A stretch of DNA of 64,000 nt from NCBI GenBank assembly GCA_020056965.1, contig JAGVGT010000023.1, positions 1-64,000 on the forward strand. Direction: 5' to 3'. Both the position numbers and the translations under genes were made by a program. This DNA comes from Deltaproteobacteria bacterium. Its GTDB lineage: Bacteria; Desulfobacterota; Desulfobulbia; Desulfobulbales; JAGXFP01. The notes under the pieces were generated by a model that did not search any database, was not told the origin of the DNA, and saw only the letters and a list, made by a program, of their open reading frames with translations. This document shows, one piece after another, positions 9,314-19,301 of the stretch (the first letter of the stretch is position 1; each line of letters starts with the position of its first letter).

Positions 9314-10309
9314 CTACGGATGGCTCAGGTCGGTAGCCGCCGAGTAATAACTCTTGAGGGTCTCCACCGGGACCGACGATTGCCAATGGCCGCTAAGCGT
9401 GGCTACTCCCCAGACCAGGAGGAACAGCCCCACCACCCCGAGCGGCAATAACCAGGGCGGCAGAGAACGGCGCCGATAGCTGGAGAGTTGCAGGCAACCG
9501 TCCACCGGACAGACCGAGAGACATTCCAGACATCCCAGGCATTCCGGACTGGTCACCTCACCCTGTTCGGCCACCTGGATCGAACCGGGGCAAACCTTCT
9601 CGCATTTCTTGCAGTTGATGCAGCTTTGCCGGTCGCGGCTGACCCGCAACGGCCCCAGCCAGGCAAGAATCCCCAAGAGCGCCCCGTAGGGGCAGAGATA
9701 GCGGCACCAAAAATTGCGCAGGAAGAAAGAGGCGACGGCCAGGGCGCTCAACACCCAGATGGTGATGGTGCTGGGGGCGAGGAAGAAGAGCAGCATCCGG
9801 GCGTCAACCACCAGGTTATAAGGAGAATTGTTGAAAGCTTCGATGGTGGAGAGACTCATCATCACCAGGATCAGCCAGCTGAAGAGGGCCAGCAGGAGAT
9901 ACTTGAGGATGAGCAGCTGATAGTCGAGCCACTCCGGCGGCCACCACAACAGCCTGAGCTTGCGGGACAGCCGCTCGACCAACTGGGAGGTGAAGCCCAC
10001 CGGGCAGATCCAGCCGCAGAATCCCTTGCGGAACAACACGGCCAGCAGCAAAGCGGCGATGAAGATGGTCAGCCCGGCCGGATGAACGTGGTCGTACGTC
10101 CCGGTCAGCAGGAAACTCTTGAGGCTGACCAGCGCGCCGATGGGCAGGAAACCTTCCACCGCCGGCGGCCGCGCCACGAAGGTCGTGGATTTGCCGATGG
10201 CCCACTGGTAGAACTGATAAAACCGGTAGCCGCTGTAAAGGCAGAACAAGAGGAAGCCGGACTGCACCAGCAGCCGCAGGGTAGTAAGATTTTTCCTGGG
10301 GAAATTCAT
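9314..10309 (-). CDS. NapH/NosR-like polyferredoxin membrane protein (4Fe-4S)
   Basis: Multiple TM segments, FCGWICPVG, CRYLCPYGALLG, CINCKKCEKVCPG, CLGCLECLSVCPV. Confidence 0.85.
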   Translation of the reverse strand: MNFPRKNLTTLRLLVQSGFLLFCLYSGYRFYQFYQWAIGKSTTFVARPPAVEGFLPIGALVSLKSFLLTGTYDHVHPAGLTIFIAALLLAVLFRKGFCGWICPVGFTSQLVERLSRKLRLLWWPPEWLDYQLLILKYLLLALFSWLILVMMSLSTIEAFNNSPYNLVVDARMLLFFLAPSTITIWVLSALAVASFFLRNFWCRYLCPYGALLGILAWLGPLRVSRDRQSCINCKKCEKVCPGSIQVAEQGEVTSPECLGCLECLSVCPVDGCLQLSSYRRRSLPPWLLPLGVVGLFLLVWGVATLSGHWQSSVPVETLKSYYSAATDLSHP

Positions 10310-10394
10310 CGACTCCTCCGTTAAGTATTGGCTGAAGCCACTCTAGCCAGGAACGGGACAAAAAACATTGACATAAGTCAGCCCCCTTAATATT

Positions 10395-10560
10395 TAGAGA
10401 ACCTTCAGGAACTCGCAAGAGTTGAAAAGGGAACCCCGTGTAAATCGGGGACGGGCCCGCCGCTGTAACCGGGGACCACGGTCGCCAAAGCCACTGTCTA
10501 ATTGGATGGGAAGGCGCGACCGGTGGGCTGATCCGGAAGTCAGAAGACCTGCCTGAAGCG
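10395..10560 (+). ncRNA. Cobalamin (AdoCbl) riboswitch
   Basis: gggaaccccgtgtaaatcggggacgggcccgccgctgtaaccgggga...gccactg...gggaaggcg...ccggaagtcagaagacctgcc matches the conserved cobalamin riboswitch core and B12 box; sits upstream of cobalamin genes. Confidence 0.93.
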
Positions 10561-10635
10561 ATATAAATGGCGGACTGGATCTCCGTCTGGCGCTCGCGTG
10601 GATCGAGGTGCCGGTTGATCGTGGAATGACAGGTA

Positions 10636-10672
10636 ATCCCGAATCGATATTTTATCGTGCCGGGTTTTTTTA
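10636..10672 (+). terminator. Putative intrinsic terminator in riboswitch expression platform
   Basis: atcccgaatcgatattttatcgtgccgggtttttttattt hairpin plus U-tract just before the cob ORF. Confidence 0.5.
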
Positions 10673-10684
10673 TTTGGAGCCCTT

Positions 10685-11287
10685 GTGACGATCAAACCAA
10701 AAAAATTACTGCTGGCCCGCCATGCCTCGACCGGGCCGGATTATGCAGGCCGCTTCATCGGTGCCTCCGACATTCCCCTGGCCGAAAGCGGCCCGGCCGA
10801 GGTGGCGCGCTTGGCCCAGGTGGTGGCTCCTTGCCATCCAGAGGTGACTTTCAGCAGCCCGCTCTTGCGAGCTCGCCAGACCACAACATTACTGGCGGAC
10901 CATACCGAAATCGGCCCGGTCCAGGTCGAACCTGACCTGCGGGAGATCGCCTTCGGCCGCTGGGAGCAGTTGAGCTTCGCCGAGATCGCCGCAGGCGACC
11001 CGGAACTGGTCCAACGCTGGTCGGCCTGGGCCGAGGATTTTGTCTTCCCGGAGGGTGAGTCGGTCGCCGCTTTCCTGGCCCGCACCGGCGCGGCGGCGGC
11101 GCGCCTGGCCGCCCGGCCGGAGGAAACCATCCTGGTGATCGCCCACGGCGGGGTGGTGCGGGCCCTGATCTGCCACCTGCTCAAACTGGAACCCCGGAAC
11201 TACCTGCTCTTCGACGTCAAACCGGCCCGGCTGGCAACCATCGATCTCTTCCCGGAAGGCGGCGTTTTAACCGGGTTAAACTTGTAA
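10685..11287 (+). CDS. cobC: Histidine phosphatase family protein, probable alpha-ribazole phosphatase (CobC-like)
   Basis: LLLARHASTGPDYAGRFIGASDIPLAESG; VIAHGGVVRAL; context with cobU/cobT/cobS. Confidence 0.8.
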   Translation: MTIKPKKLLLARHASTGPDYAGRFIGASDIPLAESGPAEVARLAQVVAPCHPEVTFSSPLLRARQTTTLLADHTEIGPVQVEPDLREIAFGRWEQLSFAEIAAGDPELVQRWSAWAEDFVFPEGESVAAFLARTGAAAARLAARPEETILVIAHGGVVRALICHLLKLEPRNYLLFDVKPARLATIDLFPEGGVLTGLNL

Positions 11288-11301
11288 CGAGGATTTAAAC
11301 G

Positions 11302-11847
11302 ATGGCCCAAATCATCCTGATCACCGGCGGCGCCCGCAGCGGCAAGAGCCGCCATGCCCAGGCCCTGGCCGAGGCGCAGCCGGGCAAAAGGCTATTCCTC
11401 GCCACCAGCCCGGTCATCGATGGCGAGATGCACCAACGCATCGCGCGCCACCAGGCCGACCGGCAGGGCCAAGGCTGGCGCACCGTCGAGGAAGAGCTGC
11501 ACCCCGCGGCGGTCCTGGCCGGCAACCCCGAGGCGGAGGTGGTGCTGCTGGACTGTTTGACCCTGTGGGTTTCCAACCTGCTCTTCGCGGCCGAGGAGCC
11601 GGAATACTTTACCGAGGCGATGATCGCCGAACTGACCGAGGAACTGCTCGGGGCCGCCCGCCAAAGACCAGGCGTGGTGATCATCGTCACCAACGAGGTC
11701 GGCCTGGGCATCGTCCCGGAGAACCCCCTGGCCCGCCGTTATCGCGACCTGATCGGCCGCAGTAACCAAACTATCGCTGCCGCCGCCGACCGGGTCGTCC
11801 TGGTCGTCTGCGGCATCCCCCTGACCATCAAAGGAGAAAAATCATGA
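11302..11847 (+). CDS. cobU: Adenosylcobinamide kinase / adenosylcobinamide-phosphate guanylyltransferase
   Basis: ITGGARSGKSRHAQALAE P-loop; VVLLDCLTLWVSNLL; IIVTNEVGLGIVPENPLARRYRDLIGRSNQ. Confidence 0.93.
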   Translation: MAQIILITGGARSGKSRHAQALAEAQPGKRLFLATSPVIDGEMHQRIARHQADRQGQGWRTVEEELHPAAVLAGNPEAEVVLLDCLTLWVSNLLFAAEEPEYFTEAMIAELTEELLGAARQRPGVVIIVTNEVGLGIVPENPLARRYRDLIGRSNQTIAAAADRVVLVVCGIPLTIKGEKS

Positions 11848-12908
11848 CCTTGCTCGCTAAAACCATCCAGGAGATCACCCCGCAGGACCAGGAATGGCGC
11901 GCCCGGGCCACCGCCCGTCTGGAGCAGCTGAGCATGCCCCACTGGGCGCTGGGGCGGCTGATGGACCTGGCCGTCGATCTGGCCGGCATGACCCGCTCGC
12001 TGACCCCGCCGGTGGCCCGCAAGGCGGTGGTGGTGATGGCCGGCGACCACGGCGTGGTGGCCGAGGGGATCAGCAAGTTTCCCCAGGAGGTCACCCCGCA
12101 GATGGTCGGCAATTTCGTCAACGGCGGGGCCGGGATCAACGCCCTGGCCAGGCAGGCCGGGGCCCGGGTGGTGGTGGTCGATATGGGGGTGGCCGCCGAT
12201 CTTTCCGGGATGGCCAAGAGCGGCAAAATCCTCGACCGCAAGATCGGTCTCGGCACCGCTAACCTGGCGGCAGGCCCGGCCATGAGCCGGGAGCAGGCCG
12301 TGGCCGCCCTGGAGGCGGGGATCGGGGTGGCCCTGGAGTTGGCCGACACGGTTGACCTGTTCGGCACCGGCGACATGGGCATCGGCAACACCACCCCCAG
12401 CGCCGCCATCGTCGCCACCCTCACCGGCGCCTCGGTGGAAAAGGTGACCGGCCGCGGCACCGGCCTGGACAGCGAACAACTGGCCCACAAGGTGGTGGTG
12501 ATTAAGAAGGGGCTATCGGTCAACCGTCCCGACCCGGCCGACGGGTTGGACGTCCTGGCCAAGGTGGGCGGCTTCGAGATTGCCGGGATTGCCGGGTTGA
12601 TCCTGGGGGCGGCATCCCGACGCAAACCGGTACTGATCGACGGCTTCATCTCCACCGCCGGCGCCTTGATCGCCGTCAGCCTGGCTCCGCACTGCCGGGA
12701 GTACCTGATCGCCGCCCACCGCAGCGTCGAACCGGGCCACAAGATCATGCACGAGCATTTGGGACTGACCCCGTTGCTCGACCTCAACCTACGGTTGGGC
12801 GAAGGCACCGGCGGCGCCCTGGCCATGAACGTGGTGGCGGCGGCCCAAGCGGTGCTGACCGAGGTGGCTACCTTTGCAGAGGCGATGGTTGCGACGGCGG
12901 ATAAGTAA
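11844..12908 (+). CDS. cobT: Nicotinate-nucleotide--dimethylbenzimidazole phosphoribosyltransferase
   Basis: VMAGDHGVVAEGISKFPQEVT, NGGAGINALA, GTGDMGIGNTTPSAAI. Confidence 0.95.
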   Translation: MTLLAKTIQEITPQDQEWRARATARLEQLSMPHWALGRLMDLAVDLAGMTRSLTPPVARKAVVVMAGDHGVVAEGISKFPQEVTPQMVGNFVNGGAGINALARQAGARVVVVDMGVAADLSGMAKSGKILDRKIGLGTANLAAGPAMSREQAVAALEAGIGVALELADTVDLFGTGDMGIGNTTPSAAIVATLTGASVEKVTGRGTGLDSEQLAHKVVVIKKGLSVNRPDPADGLDVLAKVGGFEIAGIAGLILGAASRRKPVLIDGFISTAGALIAVSLAPHCREYLIAAHRSVEPGHKIMHEHLGLTPLLDLNLRLGEGTGGALAMNVVAAAQAVLTEVATFAEAMVATADK

Positions 12909-12916
12909 AGAAAGTG

Positions 12917-13058
12917 CCTAAAGTTGAAAGTTATAAGTTTAAAAATTGCTGTAAGGAAGGAAGGTTTATGATGGCCAAAATTGCCATTAACCCGAGTCGC
13001 GCCGGACAATGAGAACCGTAATACCAATAACTTTAGGAACTTATAACTTATAACTTTC
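12917..13058. repeat. Intergenic inverted repeat between cobT and cobS
   Basis: gaaagttataagtt (12926-12939) exactly inverted at 13045-13058; cctaaagtt/aactttagg also inverted. Confidence 0.6.
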
Positions 13059-13062
13059 TTTT

Positions 13063-13803
13063 ATGAACTCATTCCTCGCCGCCCTGCGCTTCCTGACCAT
13101 CCTCCCCATTCCGGGGCAGCGTGGCCATGCGCCCGCTGACCTGAGCCGCAGTCTCTGGTCCTTCCCGCTGGTCGGGTTGCTGCTGGGCAGCCTTACCGCC
13201 GCGATCTTCTGGGCGGTCGGGCCATTCTTGCCCAAGCCCATCCTGGCGGTGCTGGCGGTGACGGTGCTGCTGGCCTGGTCGGGGGGGTTGCACCTGGACG
13301 GAGTTGCCGACTGCGCCGACGGTTTCTTCTCCTCTCGGCCCCGGGAGCGGATGCTGGAGATCATGCGCGACAGCCGGATCGGCGCCATGGGGGTGATCGG
13401 GCTGGTGCTGCTCCTGGCCTTGAAGATGGCGGCGTTGTTCTCCCTGCCGCCAGAACAGTTCTGGCGGGTGCTCTTGCTGATGCCGCTGGCCGGTCGGGTG
13501 GGAATTTTGCTGATGCTGGCCCTGCTGCCCTATGCCCGGCCCGAGGGGCTAGCCACCGTTTTCTTCGCCGGTTCCCGGCGGTTGGCGGTGCTGCCTGGCC
13601 TGGTCATCCTGGCGACTACCGCCTGGTTCACCGCCAGTATAATCGGGCTGACCGGGGCGCTGCTCGCCCTCCTGCTGCTGCTTCCCTTCTGTCTCTTCTG
13701 CCAAGCCAGGATCGGCGGGGCCACCGGCGATACCCTCGGCGCCGCCTGCGAGATCACCGAGACCCTGCTGGCCGTCTGTTACGCCGCTCTCCTGCACCCC
13801 TGA
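13063..13803 (+). CDS. cobS: Adenosylcobinamide-GDP ribazoletransferase (cobalamin synthase)
   Basis: FLAALRFLTILPIP; GGLHLDGVADCADGFFS; DSRIGAMGVIGLVL. Confidence 0.93.
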   Translation: MNSFLAALRFLTILPIPGQRGHAPADLSRSLWSFPLVGLLLGSLTAAIFWAVGPFLPKPILAVLAVTVLLAWSGGLHLDGVADCADGFFSSRPRERMLEIMRDSRIGAMGVIGLVLLLALKMAALFSLPPEQFWRVLLLMPLAGRVGILLMLALLPYARPEGLATVFFAGSRRLAVLPGLVILATTAWFTASIIGLTGALLALLLLLPFCLFCQARIGGATGDTLGAACEITETLLAVCYAALLHP

Positions 13804-13986
13804 TCCCATACCACCTCCCCGGCTCGGCCTTCTTTCCGAGACCAGCCCCCGCCGTCCGGCTGAGCCAATTGGTCAGGGAGGGTTTCCGGCTTGAAGTACG
13901 CCGGGGGACATGTTAATAAAATCGTTTATCAAAAAACTACGTGACAGTCAGTATGCCGTCAACCCTGGTCAAAGGAGCCGCCTACC

Positions 13987-15804
13987 GTGTCAAGTAAAGC
14001 AGCCCAGCCCGAGCAACTCTGGCTTTCCGGCAACGAGGCCCTGGCCCTGGGGGCGCATGAGGCGGGGGTCAAGGTCGCCTCGGGTTATCCCGGCACCCCT
14101 TCCACCGAAATTCTCGAAAATCTCTCCGGTTACCAAGGGGTTTATACCGAGTGGGCTCCCAATGAAAAGGTTGGGCTGGAGGTGGCCATCGGCGCCGCCT
14201 TCGCCGGGGCGCGGGCCCTGGCGACCATGAAGCATGTCGGCCTGAATGTCGCCGCCGATCCGCTCTTCACCGCCTCCTACACCGGGGTGCGCGGTGGCCT
14301 GGTGATCATCGTTGCCGACGACCCGTCCATGCACAGCTCCCAGAATGAGCAGGACAGCCGCAATTATGCGTATGCCGCCAAGCTGCCGATGCTGGAACCC
14401 TCCGACCCGGCCGAGGCCAAGGAGTTTCTTAAGCTGGCCTATGAGCTCTCCGAACGGTTCGACACCCCGGTGCTCTTGAAGAGCTGCACCCGGGTGGCCC
14501 ACGTCAAGGGGGTGGTCAAGCCGGGCAAGCTGGCCAAGTCCAAGGTCAAAGTGGGCCTCGAAAAAATGCCGGCCAAGCTGGTGATGTTGCCCGGCAACGC
14601 CCGGGCCAGAAGAATTGCGGTGGCCGAGCGCCAAGCCCAACTGGCCGACTTCGCCGAGAGCTTCGCCGAAAACCGGATCGAATGGGGCGACCGCAAGATC
14701 GGGTTCATCGCCGCCGGCACCTCTTACCTCTACGTCAAGGAGGCCTTCCCCAAGGCCACCGTTTTAAAGCTGGGGTTGATCAATCCCCTGCCGGCCGGGC
14801 TGCTCAAGGAACTGGCAGCCGGGGTCAAAAAAGTCATCGTGGTCGAGGAACTCGACCCCTTCCTGGAGACCCAGATCAAGGCCATGGGCATCAAGTGCCA
14901 GGGCAAGGAACTGCTGCCGGCCATCGGCGAGTTCAACAGCGCCATCGTCCGCCAGGCCGTGACCGGCAAACCCGGCCCGACCGGCTTCGCGCCGGTCCCG
15001 GTGGTACCGCGGCCGCCCAACATGTGCGCCGGCTGCCCGCACCGCGGGGTGTTCTACAACCTGAGCCGCCTCAAGGTCTTCGTCTCCGGCGACATCGGCT
15101 GCTATACCTTGGGATTCCTGCCGCCCCTTTCCGCCATGGACGCCTGCGTCTGCATGGGGGCCTCGATCTCCATGGCCCACGGCATGGCCAAGGCCCTGGG
15201 CGATGCCGGTAAGGGCAAGATCGTCGCGGTGATCGGCGACTCCACCTTCATCCATTCCGGCATCACCGGGCTGATCAACTCCGTTTACAACAAGGATTAC
15301 TCGACGGTGATCATTCTCGACAACCGGATCACCGGCATGACCGGTCACCAGCCCAACCCGGCCTCCGGCTCCACCCTGATGGGCGAGCCGGCCAACGAGA
15401 TCAACTTCGAGGAACTCTGCCGGGCCATCGGGGTCAAGCATGTCCGCACCGTCAATCCCCAGGATATGAAGGCCACCTATGAGGTCCTGAAGGAAGAGAT
15501 CGAGCGCGACGAACCCTCGGTGGTCATCACCCGCTACCCCTGCGTGCTGATCCCCGAAGAGAAGAAACGGACCAAACATCCTCTCCACACCGTGATCGAG
15601 AACTGCACCGGCTGCCAAGCCTGCCTGCGGATCGGCTGCCCGGCCATCCACTGGCATCCGCTGGAACCGGCGCAGGCCAAGAAGCTGGGCTATAAGGAAA
15701 AACAAAAGGGCTACGCCCAGATCGACGAGATCACCTGCGTCGGCTGCGGCCTCTGCCTCCCTTTGTGCAAGTTCAAGGCGATCACCAAAGGGGAGGGCAA
15801 GTAA
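13987..15804 (+). CDS. iorA: Indolepyruvate ferredoxin oxidoreductase subunit alpha
   Basis: GNEALALGAHEAGVKVASGYPGTPSTEI; MCAGCPHRGVFY; GDIGCYTLG; C-terminal ferredoxin domains. Confidence 0.95.
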   Translation: MSSKAAQPEQLWLSGNEALALGAHEAGVKVASGYPGTPSTEILENLSGYQGVYTEWAPNEKVGLEVAIGAAFAGARALATMKHVGLNVAADPLFTASYTGVRGGLVIIVADDPSMHSSQNEQDSRNYAYAAKLPMLEPSDPAEAKEFLKLAYELSERFDTPVLLKSCTRVAHVKGVVKPGKLAKSKVKVGLEKMPAKLVMLPGNARARRIAVAERQAQLADFAESFAENRIEWGDRKIGFIAAGTSYLYVKEAFPKATVLKLGLINPLPAGLLKELAAGVKKVIVVEELDPFLETQIKAMGIKCQGKELLPAIGEFNSAIVRQAVTGKPGPTGFAPVPVVPRPPNMCAGCPHRGVFYNLSRLKVFVSGDIGCYTLGFLPPLSAMDACVCMGASISMAHGMAKALGDAGKGKIVAVIGDSTFIHSGITGLINSVYNKDYSTVIILDNRITGMTGHQPNPASGSTLMGEPANEINFEELCRAIGVKHVRTVNPQDMKATYEVLKEEIERDEPSVVITRYPCVLIPEEKKRTKHPLHTVIENCTGCQACLRIGCPAIHWHPLEPAQAKKLGYKEKQKGYAQIDEITCVGCGLCLPLCKFKAITKGEGK

Positions 15805-16385
15805 TGAAAAAGAGCGGCAATATCCTCTTCTGCGGGGTTGGCGGCCAGGGCATCCTGCTGGCCAGCGAGCTGACCGCCGAGGCGCTCCTGGCCCAGGGGC
15901 ACGATGTCAAAAAGAGCGAGGTCCACGGCATGGCCCAGCGGGGCGGTTCGGTGGAGGCACATCTGCGTTATGGTGAGAAGGTCCACTCGCCATTGATCGA
16001 ACCGGGCGGGGCCGACCTGCTCCTGGCCTTCGAGATCATGGAGGCGCTGCGCTATCTGCCCTACCTGAACAAGAAGAGCAAAGTGATCGTCAACACCCAG
16101 CGGATCATGCCGCCGGCGGTGGCCACCGGCAAGACGGTCTACCCGGAAAACATTTTGGAAGAACTGACCAGCCGGGGCCTGACGGTGATCCCGGTGGACG
16201 GCTTCGAGATCGCCAAGGCGGCCGGCAACGTCAAGGCGGCCAACGTCGCCCTGGTCGGGGCCTTGTCGAAACTGTTGCCAATCCCGGAGGCGGCGTTTAT
16301 TGCTGCCATTGAAAAGCGGGTGCCAGCGCGGTTTCTGGAGGTCAACCTCAAGGTGTTCAAGGCGGGCCGAAAGGCAGTGAAATAA
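15804..16385 (+). CDS. iorB: Indolepyruvate ferredoxin oxidoreductase subunit beta
   Basis: [41 protein letters not shown] overlap with iorA. Confidence 0.93.
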   Translation: MKKSGNILFCGVGGQGILLASELTAEALLAQGHDVKKSEVHGMAQRGGSVEAHLRYGEKVHSPLIEPGGADLLLAFEIMEALRYLPYLNKKSKVIVNTQRIMPPAVATGKTVYPENILEELTSRGLTVIPVDGFEIAKAAGNVKAANVALVGALSKLLPIPEAAFIAAIEKRVPARFLEVNLKVFKAGRKAVK

Positions 16386-16449
16386 AGTTATTCAGACCAG
16401 TCGGACGAGTCTGACCGGTTCGACAAGTCCGACAGATAAGGAGCCTCTT

Positions 16450-17751
16450 ATGATCTGGAACGAAAAACAGGAAACCATGCCCCGGGAGGAACTGGAGGTG
16501 GTCCAACTCCGGCGGCTCCAGGCCCAGGTGGAACGGATTTACGCCACCGTGCCCTATTACCGCCAGAAGATGAACGATGCCGGCGTCAGCCCGGGCGATA
16601 TCAAGACCCTGGCCGATATCCGGCGGCTGCCCTTCACCACCAAGGAAGATCTGCGCAAGAATTACCCCTTCGGCCTCTTCACCGTGCCGCTGGAGCGGGT
16701 GGTCCGCATCCACGCCTCCTCAGGCACCACCGGTCAGCCCACCGTAGTCGGCTATACCAAGCGTGATATCTCCATGTGGGCCGAGATGATGGCCAGGAGC
16801 CTCAGCGCCGCCGGGGTGACCAAAAGCGACATCGTCCACAACGCGTACGGCTACGGCCTCTTCACCGGCGGTCTCGGCGCCCACTACGGGGCCGAGGAGA
16901 TCGGCTGCGCGGTGATCCCCATTTCCGGCGGCAACTCCAAGCGCCAGATCCAGATCATGAAGGATTTCGGCTCCACCGTGCTGCTTTCCACCCCCTCCTA
17001 CGCCCTGAACCTGGCCGATACCATGGCCGAGATGGGGGTCAAGCCCAGCGATTTAAAACTGCGGGTCGGGGTCTTCGGGGCCGAGCCTTGGAGCGAGCAG
17101 ATGCGCCAGGAAATCGAGAAGCGTTTGCAGATCAAGGCCATCGACATCTACGGCCTGAGTGAAGTTCTGGGGCCGGGCGTGGCCATCGAGTGCGTCGAGG
17201 AACAGCACGGGTTGCACATCATGGAGGACCACTTCCTGGCCGAGATCGTCGACCGCGACACCTTCGAGCCGCTGCCGGTGGGCGAAAAGGGCGAGCTGGT
17301 CTTCACCACCCTGACCAAGGAGGCCTTCCCGGTGATCCGCTACCGGACCAAGGACATCTCCCACCTGATCCGCGACGTCTGCACCTGCGGCCGCAGCTTC
17401 TACCGGATGCCCAAGGTCACCGGCCGCACCGACGACATGCTGATCATCCGCGGGGTCAACGTCTTCCCCTCCCAGATCGAGGAGGTGTTGATGAAGTGCG
17501 AGGGGGTTGAGCCGCACTACCAGATCGTGGTAGAACGGGAGGGTTCGCTGGATTCCATCGAGGTGCAGGTCGAGGTCAGCGAGGAGGTCTTCTCCGACGA
17601 GGTTAAGGTTCTGGAAGGGCTGGGCAAGAAGATTCAGAATGATATTAAGGATTTGCTGGGGATTTCCGCGAAGATCAAACTGGTGGAGCCCAAGTCGATC
17701 CAGCGCAGTGAAGGTAAGGCCAAGAGGGTTATTGATAATCGGAAGTTGTGA
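16450..17751 (+). CDS. paaK: Phenylacetate-CoA ligase family protein
   Basis: [57 protein letters not shown]. Confidence 0.93.
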   Translation: MIWNEKQETMPREELEVVQLRRLQAQVERIYATVPYYRQKMNDAGVSPGDIKTLADIRRLPFTTKEDLRKNYPFGLFTVPLERVVRIHASSGTTGQPTVVGYTKRDISMWAEMMARSLSAAGVTKSDIVHNAYGYGLFTGGLGAHYGAEEIGCAVIPISGGNSKRQIQIMKDFGSTVLLSTPSYALNLADTMAEMGVKPSDLKLRVGVFGAEPWSEQMRQEIEKRLQIKAIDIYGLSEVLGPGVAIECVEEQHGLHIMEDHFLAEIVDRDTFEPLPVGEKGELVFTTLTKEAFPVIRYRTKDISHLIRDVCTCGRSFYRMPKVTGRTDDMLIIRGVNVFPSQIEEVLMKCEGVEPHYQIVVEREGSLDSIEVQVEVSEEVFSDEVKVLEGLGKKIQNDIKDLLGISAKIKLVEPKSIQRSEGKAKRVIDNRKL

Positions 17752-17766
17752 TGAGGCAGCAACTCG

Positions 17767-17944
17767 CTTGGGCCATACTTCGACAGGCTCAGTATGAACG
17801 GAATTACTGATCTTAGAATCGTTACATGGGCATCATCCTGTGTTCACGATATAATTTTACCGAGGCCTAAACCGATCGACTCAGTGTAACGGCATCAAAA
17901 TAAGTTATTCCGTTCGCCCTGAGCCTGTCGAAGGGTGGCCCAAG
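17767..17944. repeat. MITE-like element bounded by 44-bp imperfect inverted repeats (ttcgacaggctcag family)
   Basis: 17767-17810 (cttgggccatacttcgacaggctcagtatgaacggaatta...) versus reverse complement of 17901-17944. Confidence 0.75.
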
Positions 17945-17983
17945 CCCTTTGTGCCACCATTAATTGATACGGAGGCTAGAGAT

Positions 17984-18415
17984 ATGAAAGTCAAACAGGT
18001 CGCGGTTTTCCTCGAGAACAAGTCCGGCCGGCTGGCCGAGATCAGCCATTGTCTGGCGGCGGCGAACATCAACATCCGCGCCCTTTCCCTGGCCGACACC
18101 GCCGACTTCGGCATCCTCCGCATCGTCGCCGACGACACCGACAAGGCCCAGCGGGTCTTGAAGGAACAGGGCTTCACCGTCGGCATTACCGAGCTGGTGG
18201 CGGTGGCGGCCGAGGACAAGCCCGGCGGGCTCGACAAGATCCTGCAGGTGGTCAGCAAGACGGGTCTGAATGTCGAATACATGTACGCCTTCACCCAGGT
18301 GAGTGGAAAAACCGGCATGATGCTCTTCCGCTTCGAGAAACCCGACGCGGCGGTAACCGCCCTGCAGGCGGCCGGGATTAAGGTTTTGAGCGGCGAAGAA
18401 GTGCATGCTTTGTGA
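17984..18415 (+). CDS. ACT domain-containing protein (tandem ACT)
   Basis: GGAGG RBS; MKVKQVAVFLENKSGRLAEISHCLAAANINIRAL... ; second ACT-like half EDKPGGLDKILQVVSKTGLNVEYMYAF. Confidence 0.85.
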   Translation: MKVKQVAVFLENKSGRLAEISHCLAAANINIRALSLADTADFGILRIVADDTDKAQRVLKEQGFTVGITELVAVAAEDKPGGLDKILQVVSKTGLNVEYMYAFTQVSGKTGMMLFRFEKPDAAVTALQAAGIKVLSGEEVHAL

Positions 18416-18488
18416 AAAATGGCGGTATGACACCTGGTAAATTTAGTGACTTGTTTGAGTTGCCAAGTTGCACGCCACAGAGGATGAA

Positions 18489-19109
18489 ATGACACTGCCC
18501 GAAACCATCTCAGTGGCAAAAGACATTTTGCTTGGAATTGCTGGAGCGACAACAGCTATTGTTGCTGTGCTCGGTTTGAGAAGGTGGCGTCAAGAGCTTG
18601 AAGGTAAGGCCAACTTTGAGGTAGCACGTAATTTGATTCGAGCCACCTACAGGCTAAGAGAAGCTATAAAAATTTGTCGCGCTCCGTTCTACAGCATTTA
18701 CGAGTTCCCCGAGGATTATAAAGGTGGGCCTATTGAGCCCACAGCAGAAAAAGAGACTCGTGCTTGGGCACATATATACAAAAACCGTTGGGCGCCAGTC
18801 TGGTCTGCCCTTCAAGATTTTGACTCGAACACTCTTGAGGCAGAAGCTTTGTGGGGCTCTGCAATACGAACTAAAACCGATGTAATACGAAGCTGTGTCA
18901 AAGAACTCGACATGGCTATTGACGCTATATTACGTGACAAAGCTTCTGGCGGTGGAGATTTCGCCGGTGACAAGGAATATGGCGAGGAAATGAAACAGAT
19001 AGCGGCGGGCACAAGCGACGATGAGAAGAATGAGCTAAACCAGAAAATTGCCAAAGGAATAATTGGTGTTGAAGAAGAACTACGGCGCCATTTACGACGC
19101 GGGCTGTAG
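18489..19109 (+). CDS. Hypothetical protein with N-terminal TM segment
   Basis: Complete ORF of lower GC than its neighbours; no family recognised. Confidence 0.5.
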   Translation: MTLPETISVAKDILLGIAGATTAIVAVLGLRRWRQELEGKANFEVARNLIRATYRLREAIKICRAPFYSIYEFPEDYKGGPIEPTAEKETRAWAHIYKNRWAPVWSALQDFDSNTLEAEALWGSAIRTKTDVIRSCVKELDMAIDAILRDKASGGGDFAGDKEYGEEMKQIAAGTSDDEKNELNQKIAKGIIGVEEELRRHLRRGL

Positions 19110-19125
19110 CAAGTAGGGCGCAATG

Positions 19126-19188
19126 AACTCGTAAGGCGTAAACCCCCTTGTAGGGCGCAATAAGCGGAGCGCATTGCGCCGGATGAGT
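19126..19188 (-). repeat. Dispersed repeat family B (actcatccggcgcaatgcgc...gcgccttacgagtt)
   Basis: Inverted-orientation copy of repeats at 28807, 32414 and 33605. Confidence 0.75.
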
Positions 19189-19301
19189 CTTGTTGTAAGG
19201 CGCAACGAAGAAGCGATTGATGCGGTTCGCAGGCTCACCGCATCCTACATAGACTGAACTGGTCATGGTCTCATCAAGTCATCGTTAGGAGAGTCCACCA
19301 T

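Noticed and set aside
10657-10935. 92-aa ORF overlapping the riboswitch tail and cobC-like gene
   Set aside because: Out-of-frame with the well-supported histidine phosphatase; proline/glycine/arginine-rich shadow frame.
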